Positions 36,368 through 48,800 are shown, counted from the stretch's first letter. The stretch is 61,421 nt of DNA from an uncultured Planctomycetaceae bacterium (GCA_903858815.1 CAIOKE010000296.1:1-61421); one strand, 5' to 3'. Notes: generated by a model not told the origin, from the sequence alone. Numbers and translations: made by a program.

Positions 36368-38655
36368 GCACCGGGGCAGGCCTTCCCGAACGCTCGGCAG
36401 GTGGTGGAATTCCGCTGCGTCTGCGCCCCGACCTGCAGATCTCTGCCGTCAGGACAATTCACGGGCAGGGCTGGCTGCTGCGTGATCCCCTGCGACTGTC
36501 CTACTTTGAAGTCTCACCAGCCGGACTGCGCTATCTGCAGCTGCTGAACGGCTGGCGTTCGCTCAGCGATCTGCTGCAGGCCCTGCAGACTGAATTTCCC
36601 GATGACGTCATCTCCGCGGACGATCTGCAAATCCTGCAGCGAGACGCCCTGCAGGCCGGACTGCTGCAGACCATCTGGCCACGTCGCAGTCTGCTGTCAG
36701 CAGCCAGCGATCGATCGCCGCAGGCGGACACACAGACTGGTCCGCAGGCGATTGCCAGCACGGATTCCCTCACTACTGCTCGCCGCCTGCTGTCGCGCTG
36801 GGGACTGTCACGGCTCAGTTTTCGCTGGCGCGGTCCGGATCCGACGCCTTTGCTTGACTGGCTGGTGCCACGACTGCAGCGATTCAGGCACCCGCTGCTG
36901 AAACCCGCACTGCTCAGCTTTGTACTGATGGCCTTTGTGGCCGTCCTGCTCTCAGCCCGACAGCTGCAGGCCGAGTTGCCGGATCTGTCAGCCCTGCTGA
37001 CGGTCACCAATCTGCTGGCACTGGGCACTGCCATCACAATCGCCCGCATCCTGCACGAACTGGGTCATGCCGTCGCCTGCCGCTGGTATGGCGGGGAATG
37101 TCATGAGCTGGGAATCACCATGATTCTGTGTTTCCCGCTGCTGTACTGCGACGTCAGTGATTCGCGACGATTTCCCACCACACAGCGGATCGTGGTCGCA
37201 GCGGCCGGGATTCTGGTTGAACTGCTGATTGCTGCTGTGGCCGCCTGCCTGTGGCTGCTCAGCTATCCCGGTTTCCTGCATGCCTTATTTCTGAACCTGC
37301 TGCTGTTCTGCAGTCTGAATACGCTGCTGATTAACGGCAATCCGCTGCTGCGATATGACGGCTATTACGTGCTGTCAGATCTGCTGGCCATACCCAACCT
37401 GTGGCAGCAGGCCGTGCGATCCGCGGGGCGGGCTGTGGGTCGGCTTGTGCTGGGTCCACTGCGGGCGACGGGTGACGAGCTGCCCGTGAGTGCACTGGCA
37501 TCGACCGGGCTCAGCATCCTTGGAGTTGCCATGGCCTTGTGGCGTCTGTCCGCCACATTGACGCTGCTGTTGATTGTGTATCGCCTGCTGGAACCCGTGG
37601 GCCTCGAGTCAGCGGTTGTCTTCCCGGCATCGGCCAGCGTGCTGCTGGGAATTCCGGCGATGTACAGCGGGTTACAGCAACGTCTGTCGGAAGCCGTCAA
37701 TCCTCGTCGGGCGCAGGTGCGATTATGGGCCAGCCTGTCAGTCTGTCTGTTGTTGTGCTGTGTACCGTTTTCATGGCCTGTCAGTGTACCGTGTCTGTTG
37801 ACACCGGGGACAGCGGCTGCTGTCTATGTCCGCAGTGGCGGGGTGCTGGAGTGGTCGGTCGCGGCTGGTGCAACCGTGCAGGTCGGGGACGTCCTGGCAA
37901 GGTTCCGTAATGCCGAACTGGAACAGCAGCTGGCAGCGGCTGAAGGTGCTCAGTCCCTGCGGCAGGCGACGGTTCGCACTTTGCAGAATCGTCAGTTTAC
38001 GGAACCAGCGGCGGCGGCTGCATTGCCGGCTGCCGAACAGTCCCTGAAAGCGGCGATTGACCGTTGTCAGACACTGCGGACGATGGTGGCTGACCTGACC
38101 CTGTGCAGTCCTCGTGCCGGCATCGTCATGCTGCCACGGAACCTGCCCACTGCCAGCAATCCGGACGCATCATTGCAGGGATGGACTCGCTTTGTCCTTG
38201 ACACCACGACTCGCGGTGGCTGGGTTGAACCACAGACGCTGATTTGTTGGGTGGGTGAACCGAACGATCTGCGGATTATAGCGGTGGCCGAACAGTCGGA
38301 TGTGGAACGGGTGCGAGCGGACATTGATGCTGCGCGAGTCACATTGTTTTCGCGGACAGACTGGCGACTTGTGGCAACGGTGACGGAGGTTGGTACATCG
38401 CCGTTGGAAGTCGTGGACCGGGAACTGATCAGCAGTGGCCTTGTCAGTGCCCGAGCGGACGGATCGCCGGCCCAGCCGTTGTTCCCCGCTGAGCTGTCCG
38501 CAGGTCACTTATTCCAGCAACAGGTCGAGCGTGGCGAAGTCTTACCGCCACTGTATTCCGTCGGTATGGCCCGTCTTCCGACCCAACAGGCATCGTTGCT
38601 GCACCGCACATGGCGCCTGGCCCGCCGCACCTTCCGCCTGCCAGCGCTACCATAA
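36364..38655 (+). CDS. PqqD-like / M50 metalloprotease / lipoyl-domain membrane protein
   Basis: A 763-residue polytopic protein combining three modules. Residues 18-102 resemble a PqqD-type peptide-binding fold (LRPDLQISAVRTIHGQGWLL to LQRDALQAGLLQ). Residues about 180-460 form a site-2-protease-like membrane domain with H231-E-L-G-H235 and N326-x-L-L-R-Y-D332-G-Y-Y. The third part has a lipoyl half motif (GGVLEWSVAAGATVQVGDVL), a short coiled coil and an adaptor-like beta domain. This is the architecture of YydH-type peptide-exporting zinc proteases, and the PqqD-like module suggests recognition of a peptide substrate. The gene starts inside the stop of the preceding adaptor gene. Codon style turns G-rich near 37.4 kb. 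Confidence 0.85.
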   Translation: MSTGAGLPERSAGGGIPLRLRPDLQISAVRTIHGQGWLLRDPLRLSYFEVSPAGLRYLQLLNGWRSLSDLLQALQTEFPDDVISADDLQILQRDALQAGLLQTIWPRRSLLSAASDRSPQADTQTGPQAIASTDSLTTARRLLSRWGLSRLSFRWRGPDPTPLLDWLVPRLQRFRHPLLKPALLSFVLMAFVAVLLSARQLQAELPDLSALLTVTNLLALGTAITIARILHELGHAVACRWYGGECHELGITMILCFPLLYCDVSDSRRFPTTQRIVVAAAGILVELLIAAVAACLWLLSYPGFLHALFLNLLLFCSLNTLLINGNPLLRYDGYYVLSDLLAIPNLWQQAVRSAGRAVGRLVLGPLRATGDELPVSALASTGLSILGVAMALWRLSATLTLLLIVYRLLEPVGLESAVVFPASASVLLGIPAMYSGLQQRLSEAVNPRRAQVRLWASLSVCLLLCCVPFSWPVSVPCLLTPGTAAAVYVRSGGVLEWSVAAGATVQVGDVLARFRNAELEQQLAAAEGAQSLRQATVRTLQNRQFTEPAAAAALPAAEQSLKAAIDRCQTLRTMVADLTLCSPRAGIVMLPRNLPTASNPDASLQGWTRFVLDTTTRGGWVEPQTLICWVGEPNDLRIIAVAEQSDVERVRADIDAARVTLFSRTDWRLVATVTEVGTSPLEVVDRELISSGLVSARADGSPAQPLFPAELSAGHLFQQQVERGEVLPPLYSVGMARLPTQQASLLHRTWRLARRTFRLPALP

Positions 38656-38689
38656 CCTACGCCCCCCGCAGCCGCAGCCTCAAACGTAG

Positions 38690-38786
38690 CCCGAGCATTC
38701 CTGACGCAAAGGACAAAACGTAGCCCGAGCATTCCTGCTCGGCCCCGTACCGCAAAAACACGATGTTTTTCGATGAGCTGAAGTCG
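38690..38786. repeat. REP-like hairpin, family B, at 38.7 kb
   Basis: CGTAGCCCGAGCATTCC occurs twice 36 bp apart; the second copy, at 38725-38742, makes the perfect CCGAGC-ATTCCT-GCTCGG hairpin. The CACGATGTTTTTCGATGA segment that follows resembles one at 30.8 kb. It lies just after the M50 gene and before the convergent small gene, where it may separate their transcripts. Confidence 0.7.
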
Positions 38787-38862
38787 GTTTCACGGCCTCA
38801 GCCGACTTTTGTCCCTCGCGTCATTCCTGCTCGGCCGCCTCCCCCCAGAAACGCAGGAAGCT

Positions 38863-39456
38863 TCAATCGCGGTCTGAGCGAACTTTCGAACACGGTGGTT
38901 GTGTCACCAGCCGCACCGGCAACAACGCCACATCCATCGCAAACCAGCCGACCGTGATGAAGGGATTCAAGCCCACCAGCGATTCGCCCGATTCTTCCAG
39001 TGCGGGCTGAGCGAAATACAGCGGCTGATGATGAAACGCGAACGCACCTCGACCCGCCGATAACGGACGACTGCGTGACCCTCCCGGGACCGTCTTCGGT
39101 TCACCCAGATAGTCCGCCCCACTGTCTGATGCCAGCTGCTTTGAAATCAGTTCGTCCAATGCCGGGGCCGCCTCAGCCGCAGCCGGCGCAGTTCCCGCTG
39201 GTGTGACGGGGTGCAGCTTCAGACTACCGATCGGCGCAAACAACGCACCCACCGAGACTCGCGGTTCCCCCCGTCCCTGCGATCCAATCGCTCCGGGTGC
39301 CGTCTCAGTACTTTCTGCCTGCCATGACACCCGCGCCACCGGTTCGGCTGACCCGCGACTGCCCGCACGCATCGGACCCGATGGCTCGTCAGCCACGACC
39401 GACGCTGCTGCCACGACTGCCGCCATTAACCCAATTGTAGCCCCGCATACCTGCAT
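38863..39456 (-). CDS. Small secreted protein of unknown function
   Basis: A 197-residue protein I do not recognise. It has a signal peptide (MQVCGATIGLMAAVVAAASVVA), then a low-complexity Ala/Gly/Pro/Ser-rich part (residues 25-110) and a more ordered C-terminal end, VGLNPFITVGWFAMDVALLP followed by VRLVTQPP, which could be a lipid- or protein-binding amphipathic segment. The frame is open to 39678, but the ATG at 39456 gives the signal peptide, and an AAGGG lies upstream. It lies between the export operon and the giant gene, convergent with the former and divergent from the latter, which makes a part in the same system possible. Confidence 0.6.
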   Translation of the reverse strand: MQVCGATIGLMAAVVAAASVVADEPSGPMRAGSRGSAEPVARVSWQAESTETAPGAIGSQGRGEPRVSVGALFAPIGSLKLHPVTPAGTAPAAAEAAPALDELISKQLASDSGADYLGEPKTVPGGSRSRPLSAGRGAFAFHHQPLYFAQPALEESGESLVGLNPFITVGWFAMDVALLPVRLVTQPPCSKVRSDRD

Positions 39457-39806
39457 GGGAACGCCCTTGTGAGACTTTATGAGCTCAAGGCAACCGAGGT
39501 TCTCAGGAACCACCGCTTTCCGATTATTTCGACAAAAGGGAATGTCTGGATTGGATCGATCTGCAGGAAGAGTACAGGAAAACAGGGATTGAACCTGCCG
39601 GGGAACTGCCGAGATCTCCCCAGCGATTCTTCCCACGAAATCGTCAAACTTTCTGCAAATCTCCACGGCAGAAACCATTGGCGATCGACGAAAACCAGGG
39701 AATATTACCCAGCCATCCCAGTTTCACTGAAAACAGCTGTTCGTTACGCTCCTTCGTCATTCCGGATCTGGCCAGACCGGGATCGTTTGGAAAGGCCGTA
39801 TCACAG
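39457..39806. other. Divergent promoter region of the giant gene
   Basis: These 350 bp separate the small secreted gene from the giant gene. The giant gene's frame is open back to a TTG at 39678, but the peptide there lacks signal-peptide character. I see no unambiguous promoter, repeat or operator. Confidence 0.45.
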
Positions 39807-42800
39807 ATGAGCCTCCGCACATTCTTGTCCAGGGTCCTGCAGCTGCTGAAAGGTGGCAGTGATCCCCAGCCCGCGCCCCCGCCGTCCACTCGGCCTGCCG
39901 CGCGAGCCATTCGTTTTTCGCGGCTGGAAGATCGCCGAGTATTCAATGCCAGCTTCGTCCTGAACGCCGCCGGCCTGACGCTCGACAATTTCACCAGCTC
40001 GGGTGAGCTCAGTGTCAGTGATGGCCCCGGTGACGTGCAGTTTCGACTGGGCTCGGGGATGGGCCAGTGGATTGGTGCCACCGGTCCCGGGATCAGTCTC
40101 CTCGACAATGGCAGCCTGCTGTCGGTCCAGGATTCGCTGCTGCAGAACGGCGGTGCAGCCGGCAACATCAGCATTCTGGCAGACAACGCCAATGGCGACA
40201 TCAACATCAGCCTGAATGATGCCATCCACCTGCAGGGTGGTTCCACGCCCTCCGCGCTGCAGATTCAAACGACCGGCAATGTCCTGCTGGCCCGGAATGT
40301 CATTGCCCCCAATGCCATTCTGGATGCTCCGAATTACCACATCAGCGTGACAGCCAGTGGCCTCGTTGGAATCGAAGGCATTGTGAATGCCCAATCGGTG
40401 ACACTGCATTCCGCAGGTGATGCAATCATCGCCGGGCGAATTGATGCAGAAAACTCAATCCTTGTGGACTCCGCAGCAGAGATCCTTGACGGTCAGAATG
40501 AGCAGATCAGTTTTCGCACTGAGCAGCTGACCCTGAAGGCAGTGAAGGGCATCGGCAATGCTGATACCATTGAAACCGATGTCCGGTTTCTGCAGGCATT
40601 CAATTTGGAATCCGGTCAGATCGACATTACGGAAACCGGTGCACCCGGCAACCTGACCATCGGCCGGATTGACAACCCTGGTCGTTTCGTACGTCTGCAG
40701 GTGATGAACGGCGGACTGGTTGATGGCAATGACGCCGGTGGCCGTCAACTGAACATCGACGCACACGATCTGCAGCTGGAAACTACGGCCGATATCGGTT
40801 CACCAGGAACGACTCCGTTTCCACTCTTCCGCAATCATCTGGAAGTGAGTGTGACGGGTGACCTCACAGCTCAGACGCCGGGCTTTGCCGCATTCTTCGG
40901 TCAGATCGACGGTCAGCTGAACGTGGTTGCTCACGACCTGACACTGGCCTCGGACACAGACGTGGACTTTACTCGCGCTGGCGAATCCATTCTGCAGGGT
41001 GTATCCCTGATTGCAGATGCTGACGGGAACGGCTCCGGGACCGTGCTGATCGCCGAACAGCTGTCGATGCCGGAAAGCCTGCTGCTGCAGGGTGCAGACA
41101 TTCAGGCCAGCGATGGCACGATCGACCTGCAGGCCGGCCGGATCCTGCTGGTCTCTGGTCAGTCAGAAGAACTGCATCTGAATCTGATTCCACTGCAGAC
41201 CGGTGAACTGGGACAATTCGACGGAACGGTCAACGGCAATCTGTCAATCGTCTCGGATTCCGCTGTTGCACTGGCCGATCTGGACGGCAGTGGCGATGCA
41301 CTGCGATCACTGTCCACAACAGGCTCACTGAATCTGACAATCGGTGGTCGAGCAGCGATTAACGGCAAAGTCACAGCAGCAGACAGCGTCACAATTGCGG
41401 CGGCGGATGACCTCGATGTCTTCGGACCCGTCTCTGCCGGCACACGGCTCAGACTTTCCGCAGGATCCGACGGAACCGGCAGCCTGTTCACCAGCAGCAC
41501 GTCCTTCATCGAAGCAGGTGGTCCAGGTCAGCCTGGTGATCTGACACTGAATGCCGGCGATCAGCAGGGCAATATTCAGCTGAACGGCACGGTTAAAGCC
41601 AGTCAGCAATTGACTGCCAGCGCTCCTGGAGGTCACCTCAACGGCAGTGCTGTGCCGTCCGCCCCCATGATCACTCTGACCGCCGGTGCCGGTATCGGCA
41701 ATCTGGCTCCACTGCAGATTATGGCTGCAGACGTGGAAGCCAGCACGGGATCCGACGGCATCTTTTTGAAAAACAGCATTGCCGCAAACTATCGAAGCCT
41801 GACGGCAACCACCGGTGATCTGATTCTGGAAAGTGCCGAAGCTGCCAATGTGATCTCGGCTGTCACAGGGGGTGGCAACATTCGCCTGACGACCGCAGCC
41901 GGCCAGCTACTGGTGCAACAGGCAGTTACAGAATCCGGTGATATCAGTCTGCGGGGCAGCCAGAACGATCTCGTGCTCGTGGGCAACGTGATCGCAAATG
42001 GGCTGATCACCGTCCACTCAGCGACCGCCGTGGCTGAGTTCGACAGTGATGAAGAAGGCGACCTGCAGGCGCTGCAGATCGAAATTTACGCAGCGACTGG
42101 AATTGGTACTGCGGCTAATCCCATCGAAGTGGCCGGACCAGAGATGACGCTGGCCGCTGCCACCGGGACCGGCGACATTCGACTGAACGCATTGCAGACC
42201 ATCGTCATCGGCAGTACTCCCGACCTGCAGGGCCTGATGATCAGGGATCCGGATCAGACAAATCAAAAAAACACGATCGCACTGACGGCTTCCGACCAGA
42301 TACTGCTGGCCAGTGGTATTGAGAATCGAGCAGAGGGGAATATTGAACTTACTGCTGGTGCCGAGATTTTTCAGGACAGTGGAGCGGGGATTTTCACCGG
42401 CGGGTCCGGCAGCATCAATATCACTGCCGGGCTGAGCCAGCAAACGTCGATTCCCGGCAGTTTTGTGATGAACGACGGTGCCATCATCAGTAATCAGATG
42501 GGGCAGATCCGCCTTGTTGCTGGTGCTGACGTCGCCCTTGGTGAGGTCCACAGCCAGTCCGGTAACCTTTACGTCGAGGCCGGATCCAACAACCCCTTTG
42601 GCAGTATTGTTGATAACTCAGTCGCCGAGAATCCGAATCTTTCGACCTCCGGAATCCTGACACTGCTGGCCGCCACCAATGTGGGTGGCCCGGACACAGA
42701 TGCAGATCTGAATCTGCAAGTCAACGGAGTGCAGGCAGCGGCTACCACCGGTGGTATCTATCTGCAATCGGCCAGCTTCCTCCGCATTCTCAGCAATGGA

Positions 42801-45800
42801 CTGCGAACTGCAGGGCCGGCTGGTGACATCCATGTCGTGACAACCAGCGGCGGTCTGGAAGTTTCCGGCAACATCATGGCCGCAGGCTCCGGCCGTATCC
42901 AGCTGATCACAGCCGACGAACTCAAAGTGAATTCGCTGATTGCGTCAGAAACCGGTGACATTTTCCTGACGGGCCGCCGCGTCAGCACTAACAACGCGGG
43001 CAACATACAAACAGGTGGCAGCGGAGCATTGAATCTGACGGCCACGGATGGCGAGATCGTAATCGATCCGTCCAACTCGCTGATCGCTCAGGACGGTGGC
43101 CTCGTTCTGCAGGCCACGGGCAATGTGGTGCTTTCCGAACTGCGTACGGCCGGTAACGTCACTATCAGCTCGGACACAGGCAATGTCTTCGACAACAACG
43201 ACACCACAACACAACGCCGCACGAATATTACGGGCAATGACGTGCGACTGAAGGCCGTCAATATCGGCCAGCAGCCCGTTGACTTCTTCACGGGGCTGCC
43301 TGAGGCACTGGATGTCAGCATCACAGGAGCCCTCAGTGTCGACGTCACCGGCTTTGCTGCTTTGCAGGGGAGAATTGCCACCACTGGAACGCTGTCTGCC
43401 GAAACACTGTTCCTGATGTCAGAACAGAACCTGAACTTCGCCACTCTGAATCCTTCCGTTGTGAATCTGGCCCTGCTGGGGGACGTGGATGGCAACGCGG
43501 ACGGTACTGTGTTTCTGAAGACTGAAGTTGTGGTGCCCGGAAATCTGCGGATCACGGCTGCTGATCTTGATGGGGGCACGGACGGCATTCGTCTGCTGGC
43601 AGAAAACCTGCTGCTGACGTCAGGCCAGTCCGAATCGGCTCGAGTGACGCTGAATGCGCCCGGCACGGGTGAGATCGGCGTCCTTGATGCTCGCTCAAAA
43701 GGCTCCCTGCAGCTGCAGGCAACCACCCCAGTGCAGCTGCGCGACCTTGATGGCGACACGCTTGCACTGGCATCCACGGCCAGCGACGGCGACCTCGTTT
43801 TAAACGCCGCCGGAACCATACTGGTGCAGAACAAACTGCAGGCCGACGGACTCGTAAGACTTTCCACAACCGGCGATCTGTCGGTCAATGCCCCGATTGA
43901 TCCAGACACCGTCACTCTGACTGCCGACGGTGACATCCTGCTGAATAATCAGATCGTAGCCACTCAGCAGATTGTGATCTCAGCCGGAGCTGATGGTGAC
44001 GGAAACCTCAGTTCCAGTGCCGCTGGCAGTCTCCAGGCGGGCAGCGGAAACACCGGCGATATTCTGCTCAGAGCTGGAGACACCAGTGGCTCAATTGAAC
44101 TTCAGGGCCCAGTGAACGCCGGGGCCGGACTGGTCCTCCGCGCCGTTGGAGGGTCGGTCAATGCCTTCAGTCAACTCACCTCTCGAACGCTGCAGATTGA
44201 TGCAGCCACGGGAATCGGGAATCAGACACCACTGCAGGTACAGGCCCACACAATTGCAGCCAATACACTGAGCGGAAATGTCGCACTGTCCAACAGCGTT
44301 GCCGCTGTTTGCACCAGCCTGACCACGTCTGCAGGCAGCCTGTTCTACAGTGGCACTGGCTCCACCGATGTCCTCGCGGCTGTGACGGATGAAGGTGAAA
44401 TCCAGCTGCAGACCGTCGGTGGCAATCTGACGATCGGACAGGTAACCGCCACGGCCGGGTCTGTACTGCTCAGCACATTCGAAACAGGCTCCGTGCTGAT
44501 CAATTCCGCAAGTGCCTCAACGATTCTGCAGGTTGAGGCCGCAGAATCCATCGCTGAAGTCGGTGCAGACAACGATGTCGATCTGCAGGGACAGCAGATT
44601 GGCCTGCGGGCCAGTACCGGAATTGGCAGTGCCGGCCAGGCACTGGAACTGGATGGTCCAGACCTGCAGCTGACGGCATACACAGACACGGGTGACATTC
44701 GACTGCAGGCACTCTCTGGAGTCACTGTTTCCACAGTGATCGAGGCCACGGGGCTGACGATCCGGGATCGAAATCAAACGGGAGGACAGCACCAGATCGA
44801 ACTGGTTTCCAACGCCGCAATCTTCCTTGAAGCCAGCGTTGTGAATAACTCGCTCGGTGATATCCAGTTGCTGGCTGACGGTGATCTGCAACAGTTTGCC
44901 TTCACGTCCGTCAGGACTGCAGGCCTCGGTACTGTCACACTGCGTGCCGGTAAGACTCAGGGGGGAAGCGTCGGCTCAATCGGCCGCAATATGACAATGG
45001 AGGACGAATCACTGATCGACAGCGATCAGGGCAGCATCACACTGCAGGCCACTGGTGATGTCCGGCTGGGAACGGTGCACAGCGCCAGTGGTCGGATTGT
45101 TGCCAGTGCCGGCACAATCACCTCCATCGGCAGCATCTTTGACAACACCCTGACGGAAACAGCCAATCTCGTCACCAGCGGGTCCGTCAGCCTCTCGGCA
45201 ACCGACAATGTCGGCGGTCCCGGCACTGATGAAGACGTCAACTTTGATGCACCACGACTGGAAGCCGTCTCAAACTTTGGCAGCCTGCATCTGCGGTCAG
45301 CCGGCACCGTCCAACTGGAAGGACAGGGACTGCGCACATTCGGTGCGACAGGAAATATCCACCTTGTGACAGATGCTGGCAATCTTGATGTCGCCGCAGA
45401 AGTCCACGCTGCAAACGCCGGAAACATCCGACTGGAGGCCAAAGATCAACTGACGCTCAGCAGGCTGGTGACTTCGCAGTCCGGCTTTATTACCCTCAAC
45501 GGAGCCAGCGTTGCTGCGTCTGCCGACGGAGATGTCAGCACTGCAGGAAATGGCAGTATTGTGCTGAATGCCTTCGAACAGGACATTCTGCTGGACGCAC
45601 AGCAGACGCTTGTCGCAGGCAACGGACTGGTCTCGCTGCAGGCCAATCGCCATATCAGTATTGCAGGAATTCAAACAGCCGGGAATGTCGCGGCCGTTGC
45701 CGTCAACGGTGACATCTTCGACAACAACGACGAGACCACCAGTCGCCGACTGAATATCACGGCAGCCAGTCTGACACTGACCGCAAATGCCATTGGCACG

Positions 45801-48800
45801 CCACCCGACAGCTTCTTCGTCGAACTCCCCAACGGACTGGAAATTGACCTCACCGGCACGCTCACGGTTCAGGCCCAAACCTTCGCTGCTCTGCACGGAA
45901 ACATCAATGGTACCGGTAACCTGACAGCACAGACACTGTTTCTGATGTCCGATCAGGACCTTGTTTATTCCACAGCAGGCACCCCACAGGTCACAAACCT
46001 CGCACTGCTGGCCGACCTTGACAACAACGGTGCCGGAGCTGTAGTCCTCCGGACACCCGTGGCAGTCTCCGGTAACCTGCGTCTGTCGGGCCACGACATT
46101 GACGGCGGTGTCGACGGAATCCGTTTAACGGGCCAGCGCATGCTGTTGCGTTCTGGTTCCAGCGAAGACATCTCCGCTGGTTCCGCATCAACCGTTTTAC
46201 CGCTGTTCCTCGATGCTGCTACCGCCGCCAGTCTTCGCATCACGGCAGTTACTGGCGTGCAGCTAAGCGACCTGAACGCAGATGGTTCAGCCTTCGCATC
46301 CTCTGGCACTACGGGACAGCTCAATCTGACAGCCGGCGATACGATCCATGTCGTCGACAAAATCTTCACGGCTGGCAGCGTCAACCTGAACGCAACGGGG
46401 CAGATTGTGATCGATGGAGCCATCGATCCGGAGACCATCACCCTCACCGCCTCTGACGACATTCAGATCAATAATGCGCTCGTCGCCACACACTTGCTCA
46501 CGGTCACTGCCGGCACCGATGGCACTGGCAGCATCAGTTCCGCCAGTGCCGGAACCCTGACAGCCAGCGGCCCAGGCAACACAGGCGAAATCCGGCTGAT
46601 CAGTGGTGAAGTTTCCGGAGCAATCCAGTTGCACGGCCGAGTCGAATCAGCGGCCGACATGACGATCACCGCCGCCGGTGGCGCAATCAACGGGACTGCA
46701 GAGCTGCTGGCAAAGTCCCTGAGAATGACGGCTGCCACAGGGATTGGAAACCTGAATCCACTGAACATGACCGCTGGTAACGTGGCAGCCAACACAGCCA
46801 ATGGCGATCTGCTGCTGCAAAATCGCATCGCTGCGGTTTACACCAGTCTCAGCACTGGAACCGGCCTGATCAGCGTCACGACTGCGGGCCTCGCCGAATT
46901 CCAGAATGTGCAGACTTCTGACGGTGATATCCGGTTATTCTCTGAATCCGCGGCGATTTTTGTTGACAATGTCAAAGCGGGCTCAACTGATAACACGCTG
47001 CGAATCACCAGTGAGACTCTGTCTGAGCTCAATTCCGACTCTGCCGCCGATCTGACAGCCTCTCACATCATCCTGCTGACCAATCGGGGCATCGGCAGTG
47101 TCAGCAATGCCCTCGAACTCAGCGGATCAGGCCTGCAGCTGACCGCCGGCAGCCAGAGTGGCAGTATTGTCCTGACCGCTGACACCACCGTCGAAGTCGT
47201 CGCTGCTCTGGACCAGAGTGGTCTGCAGACCGGCACTCCCGGACAACCCGCGGGAGGCAACGGCAGTGCAGACCCACAGCTGCTCAGCCTGACGACCACC
47301 GGATCCCTGCTGATCAATGCCGACGTCAGGAACTTCGCCGGCGGCGATGTGCTGCTGCAGGCAGGCGTTCAAATCCAACAGCAAAGCCCAACCACCATCA
47401 CAGCGACTGATTCCGGATCAATTCAGCTGCAGGCAATTGGTGACATTCGACTGAGCACACTGCAGTCCGAGGCCTCCGTGGAGGTGCGCAGCCAGCAGGG
47501 CAGCATCGTCGACAACAATGACTCACCGGGCAATCGACGCACAAACGTTTCGGCCGATTCACTCCTGCTGCAGGCCATCAGCGTTGGCCAGCCCCCGGCA
47601 GCTTTTTTCACCGATCTGCCGGAAGCTCTGGAAGTCTCACTCACGGGCGCACTGTCGGTTGATGTTGCGGGCTTCGCTGCCATTCACGGCACGATCGGCA
47701 CTACCAGTGCACTTCGCGCTGACACGCTGTTCCTGATCTCCGACGAGCACTTGAACCTGGCAGCTGTCTCTCAACAGCAGGTCAACAACTTTGCGGCCAT
47801 TGCAGACCTCGATCGCAATGGAAGTGGAACGATCAATTTCAGCCAGCCGGTTGCGGTCGCCGGCAATCTGCGTCTGCAGGCTGCAGACCTCGATGCCGGT
47901 GCGGAACCGATTCGCGTCAGCGCGCAGCGAACTCTGGCGACATCGCAGCAGTCTGAACTGCTCCTGCTGACCCCTCTGAACATCGGCCCCGGAACTCCCG
48001 GTCAGTTCGATGGCGTCGCCGGTGACAACCTGACTGTCTCAGCCAGCGATTCTCTGGTTCTGACCGATCTGAATGGTGATGGGAATGCTCTGTCTGCAGC
48101 AAAGACCATTCACGCCGATTCGGCTGCAGATCTGCAGGTCGCTGCTCGCATCACCACCACCGAAGAAATCCAGTTACGGGCAACGCGAACGCTGTCCGCT
48201 GACGGGGCTTTGACAAGCCGCGACATCTTTCTGCGCGGTGGTGATATCAATGTCACCGAACGTCTCGCTGCAGCGCGAAACACAATCCTCGAAGCCGGTC
48301 CGGGAGGCGTCGGCGGGATCCGCGTCAGCTCAACGGGACAGATTCAAGCCGGAAATCCGCAGGGAACTGGCAGCATCACGCTGCGCTCCGGCTCCATGAG
48401 TGGCGATATTCAACTGGATGGACTCCTGCAGGCGGGTCATCAGCTGGATGTCACTGCTGGTGGCGGACGAATTGATGGCACCGGACAGCTGGCAGCTCCA
48501 GACATCTCTCTGCACTCGGCCAACGGCATCGGTGGCAACTCATCTCTGCAACTGCTGGCTGACCGGATTGAGGCTGAAACCAGCAAGAGTGATCTCCTGA
48601 TCCGCAATTTACAATCCGGAACCTTTGCTCGCCTCCAGAACCTGACTGGAAATATCGATGCAACCGGTGATGGCGATACTCTGGTACAAACGGCATTCAC
48701 CTCGACCGGAAATATCCGACTGCAGACTGCTGCCGGACAGCTGACGATCGTCAGAGCTGTCGTGAGCACCGCCGGCGATATCCGTCTCAGCACAACTGAC

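Noticed and set aside
36364-38655. Reading the M50 protein as a bacteriocin or RiPP exporter with a local precursor gene
   Set aside because: No small precursor-like gene or modification enzyme is present in the neighbourhood; the substrate is left open.
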